Shown: piece after piece, positions 6,700 to 8,484 of the stretch | Position numbering within the stretch: position 1 is the stretch's first letter | How the letters are laid out: the number at the start of each line of letters is the position of its first letter | Assembly: GCA_964629335.1 (NCBI GenBank) | Contig: CAZVRH010000050.1 | Coordinates: forward strand, 1 to 8,484 | From: CACPJA01 sp964629335 | GTDB taxonomy: Bacteria; Pseudomonadota; Gammaproteobacteria; Steroidobacterales; UBA11654 | Direction: 5' to 3' | Length of the DNA: 8,484 nt | Notes under the pieces: generated by a model | Seen by the model: the letters and a program-made list of their open reading frames with translations, nothing else | Told to the model about the DNA's origin: nothing | Database searches by the model: none | Program-made: the position numbers and the translations under genes

Positions 6700-7658
6700 T
6701 TAGCAAAAAAATAAAATTGGGTTTAGCTATGCTTGAGCTGAAAGGCTTCGGTAAAGCAAAAGTCAGCGAGGTTATTAGCAGTATGCAGCAGATTCCAACT
6801 GACGCTGAAAAGGTTTTTGATGCAATAAATAATTTCTCTTCACTAAGCAGTAGAAAATTTCCAGAAGTAACTAAGAAAAATCTTGAAATTGCAATGGATA
6901 GAGCTGTTAGAATCATGGAGAGTTGTTCTGTAAAAGGAATTAATATCGATTATATTGCTTCAGATGATGATCGTAGTTGGGTTAGAAGATATGCAGGAAT
7001 CCCCTCAGCCCCACTTCTCCTTTTTTCTTTGGGCAATACATCAGTACTGGATATGCCTACCATAGCAATCATTGGGACTCGAGAGCCAACGGCAACAGGA
7101 TTAAAGTTTGCATCAAGTATTGCTAGAAAATCTATAGAATCGGGCTTTTGTGTTATCAGCGGCTTAGCTATTGGCTGTGATATCGAGGCTCATAAAAGTA
7201 CATTGGAACATAATGGTAAAACTGTTGCGATTCTTGCACATGGGTTAAACGAGGTCCACCCCATTCAGCATACTGAAATTGCAAATCAGATCATTGATAA
7301 AGGAGGGTGCCTGCTCAGTGAATATCCCCCTAACACTCCTATAGAAAGAGGTTATTTTGTAGAAAGAGATCGATTACAGAGTGCCGTTAGTCTAGGTGTT
7401 ATGGTTATCGAAACTTCACTGAACGGTGGCTCCATGCATACGGTCCATTTTGCTGAAAAGCAGAATAGACAAGTGGCCTGTCTGGATCACCCTGATAAGT
7501 TTCATGACCTTACATCCATCAAGGGCAATAGGAAACTGATCGACAAGGGTGTCACTCCCATCTGGGATGAGGCATCAATTGACAATTTTCTGGAAGATTT
7601 GAAACAGAATTCCAAATCACTAGATACGGTAGAGCCGAAACAGAAAACACTTCTTTAA
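6696..7658 (+). CDS. DprA/Smf-like SLOG-domain protein without a winged-helix C-terminus
   Basis: 320 residues. Residues 10-30 contain LKGFGKAKV, a helix-hairpin-helix-like segment as in the N-terminal domain of DprA. The Rossmann/SLOG core follows: IAIIGTREPTATG (123-135, with the family GTR arginine 129), VISGLAIGCDIEAH (153-166, canonical SGLARGIDxxAH), VAILAHGLNEVHP (177-189), LLSEYPP (206-212), RDRLQSAVS (224-232) and NGGSMHTVHFAE (243-254). The core ends with IKGNRKLIDKGV. The usual C-terminal winged helix is missing. The LOG phosphoribohydrolase motif PGGxGTxxE is not seen, so this is DprA-like rather than a cytokinin-type enzyme. Known DprA proteins bind single-stranded DNA and load RecA; here the altered loops and the PRTase/HAD partners suggest a specialised nucleic-acid or nucleotide-binding role. 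The ATG overlaps the upstream stop by 4 bp. It is probably not the housekeeping dprA. Confidence 0.85.
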   Translation: MISKKIKLGLAMLELKGFGKAKVSEVISSMQQIPTDAEKVFDAINNFSSLSSRKFPEVTKKNLEIAMDRAVRIMESCSVKGINIDYIASDDDRSWVRRYAGIPSAPLLLFSLGNTSVLDMPTIAIIGTREPTATGLKFASSIARKSIESGFCVISGLAIGCDIEAHKSTLEHNGKTVAILAHGLNEVHPIQHTEIANQIIDKGGCLLSEYPPNTPIERGYFVERDRLQSAVSLGVMVIETSLNGGSMHTVHFAEKQNRQVACLDHPDKFHDLTSIKGNRKLIDKGVTPIWDEASIDNFLEDLKQNSKSLDTVEPKQKTLL

Positions 7659-7662
7659 TCCA

Positions 7663-8211
7663 GTGCTCTTCGAAGAAAAAAAAGGAATTATTTTTGACCT
7701 CGACCAAACGCTGGTTGACACTTCAGATTTTGAATCATTGAGAGATAGCAGACAGTGGCAAAAAGTTTATGAAGAAGTAAAGCAGCTTAAGATTTCAACA
7801 GAGATTATTAAGCTGATTATTAGTTTGAATCATTATAACTGGAAGATCATGGTGGTTAGTTCGGCACAAGAAGATTATGTAAATAAGGTTCTAGATAGAA
7901 TGAATGAATGTTCCGGGGATAAAACAGATTATTGTATTCAAAACCCTATTTGTAATGCTGGAAAAACTGCTTATCAAAAGAGAACCAAATATCAACAGAT
8001 GCTTGAAAAGCATAACATTAAGCTTGCCTTTTCTTACGCTGTTGGTGATCGCCAAATTGATATCGATGCTGCAAATGAATTGGGTATCGTTTCTATAGCT
8101 GCAAACTGGTTTGATGATAGGAGTCTTGGCAGTTATGATTTGGCCTTTGATTCTCCAAATAAATTATTGGATTATTTTATTTCTGGCAATGGAGAAAGTA
8201 TTAAGCCCTGA
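7663..8211 (+). CDS. Small HAD-superfamily hydrolase (putative phosphatase/nucleotidase)
   Basis: 182 residues from a GTG start 4 bp after the DprA-like stop. No ATG lies between the in-frame TAG at 7630 and motif I, which starts at residue 11, so GTG 7663 is the only sensible start; no Shine-Dalgarno is evident, implying coupling to the gene before. All HAD motifs are present: FDLDQT (Asp12, Asp14), VVSS (Ser66/Ser67), a lysine candidate (Lys101 or Lys109), and VGDRQIDIDAA with Asp129 and Asp133. There is no large cap domain, so a polynucleotide end, phosphoprotein or bulky nucleotide could fit; the substrate is unknown. Three cysteines (83, 91, 97) cluster before the lysine motif. The last 40 bp overlap a convergent gene. 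Its place after the PRTase and DprA-like genes suggests one pathway. Confidence 0.85.
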   Translation: MLFEEKKGIIFDLDQTLVDTSDFESLRDSRQWQKVYEEVKQLKISTEIIKLIISLNHYNWKIMVVSSAQEDYVNKVLDRMNECSGDKTDYCIQNPICNAGKTAYQKRTKYQQMLEKHNIKLAFSYAVGDRQIDIDAANELGIVSIAANWFDDRSLGSYDLAFDSPNKLLDYFISGNGESIKP

Positions 8212-8484
8212 TTAGGCTTTATATTGCCGCTAACAAGTTGATTGAAAGTAGACTTAATATTTTCAAAGCCACTTAATCTTTGAGTTTTCATCCATTCATC
8301 ACTATATTTTTGAAATTCTTTTAAGCTTATTCCAATTCGTTTCTGCACTTCACCCGAACCCCATTCTTCTGTTCTCTTTTGTGCCTGTGTTGGCGCGAAA
8401 AAGAACGTTGGAGTGGCACCAGGAAAAGAATTCATCTCACCTACATTGAAATCTTTTTGATTAACCTGATGAGTTGCACCCACG
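8172..8484 (-). CDS. C-terminal fragment of a probable DUF2855-family protein (5' end outside window)
   Basis: A frame open from the right edge to TAA at 8174-8172, 104 residues. It enters the window reading VGATHQ; the GTG there is most likely an internal valine, not the start. Recognisable features are VGATH at the edge, FFAPTQAQKRTEEWG, and a tail of the form DEW...ENIKSTFNQLVSGNIKPNQGLILS. From memory these resemble the C-terminus of DUF2855 proteins, a poorly characterised family related to medium-chain dehydrogenases; this could not be checked. It converges on the HAD gene and overlaps it by 40 bp. It is likely an unrelated flanking chromosomal gene marking the end of the Ssp locus. Confidence 0.6.
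   Translation of the reverse strand, partial: VGATHQVNQKDFNVGEMNSFPGATPTFFFAPTQAQKRTEEWGSGEVQKRIGISLKEFQKYSDEWMKTQRLSGFENIKSTFNQLVSGNIKPNQGLILSPLPEIK
8203..8220 (+). terminator. Weak hairpin at the convergent gene ends
   Basis: AAGCC (8203-8207) can pair with GGCTT (8215-8219) around a 7-nt loop spanning the HAD stop codon, followed by TATATT. The stem is only 5 bp and the T-run is poor, so this is at best a weak terminator for the rightward operon. Confidence 0.2.

Noticed and set aside
7672..7683. Run of eight A near the start of the HAD gene as a programmed frameshift or pseudogene signal
   Set aside because: The single frame from GTG 7663 contains all HAD motifs to a normal stop, so no frameshift is needed.
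8172..8483. Treating the right-edge minus-strand frame as a complete 103-residue gene starting at GTG 8483
   Set aside because: The frame stays open to the window edge, and VGATH reads as an internal family motif, so it is a truncated gene.
1..8484. CRISPR arrays, tRNA/rRNA genes, insertion sequences and integrases
   Set aside because: No repeat-spacer pattern, no tRNA-like cloverleaf and no transposase or integrase motif were seen; the window is almost fully covered by the genes listed.

Overview
The window holds most of an Ssp-type DNA phosphorothioation locus plus a tightly coupled accessory cassette. The DNA is visibly AT-rich and coding-dense, with ATG/GTG starts and overlapping stop-start junctions. 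That fits an accessory island in a Gram-negative bacterium, and the protein style suggests a gammaproteobacterium, possibly marine. This is inference; no rRNA, tRNA or marker gene is present to fix the taxon.

Leftward (minus-strand) operon, 4807 down to 1: an SspB-like DUF4007 protein, then an SspC-like large P-loop ATPase that starts directly after the sspB stop, then an SspD-like PP-loop ATP pyrophosphatase/PAPS-reductase-family protein joined to sspC by an ATGA overlap. SspD runs off the left edge. SspC is interrupted by exactly 100 N, an assembly gap that removes the region where Walker A should lie.

Intergenic control region, 4808-4903: two perfect 17-bp palindromes (CTGGAGA-N3-TCTCCAG) centred 52 bp apart, and two opposing sigma70-like promoters that share one palindromic -10 block (TACAATTGTA). 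This looks like a regulated divergent switch, but no regulator gene is in the window.

Rightward (plus-strand) operon, 4904-8211: an SspA-like cysteine desulfurase, a ComF-like phosphoribosyltransferase, a DprA-like SLOG/Rossmann protein and a small HAD-family phosphatase. All junctions overlap or are 4 bp apart. SspA should supply persulfide sulfur to the SspB-C-D machinery. The other three proteins are not core Ssp components and are the best candidate here for an undescribed module, possibly a nucleotide-metabolising or nucleic-acid-sensing add-on.

Right edge, 8172-8484: the C-terminal end of a convergent gene that looks like a DUF2855-family protein, probably flanking chromosome. It overlaps the HAD gene tail to tail by 40 bp. 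The expected restriction partner (SspE or SspFGH) is not seen; the left flank beyond position 1 is the place to look.
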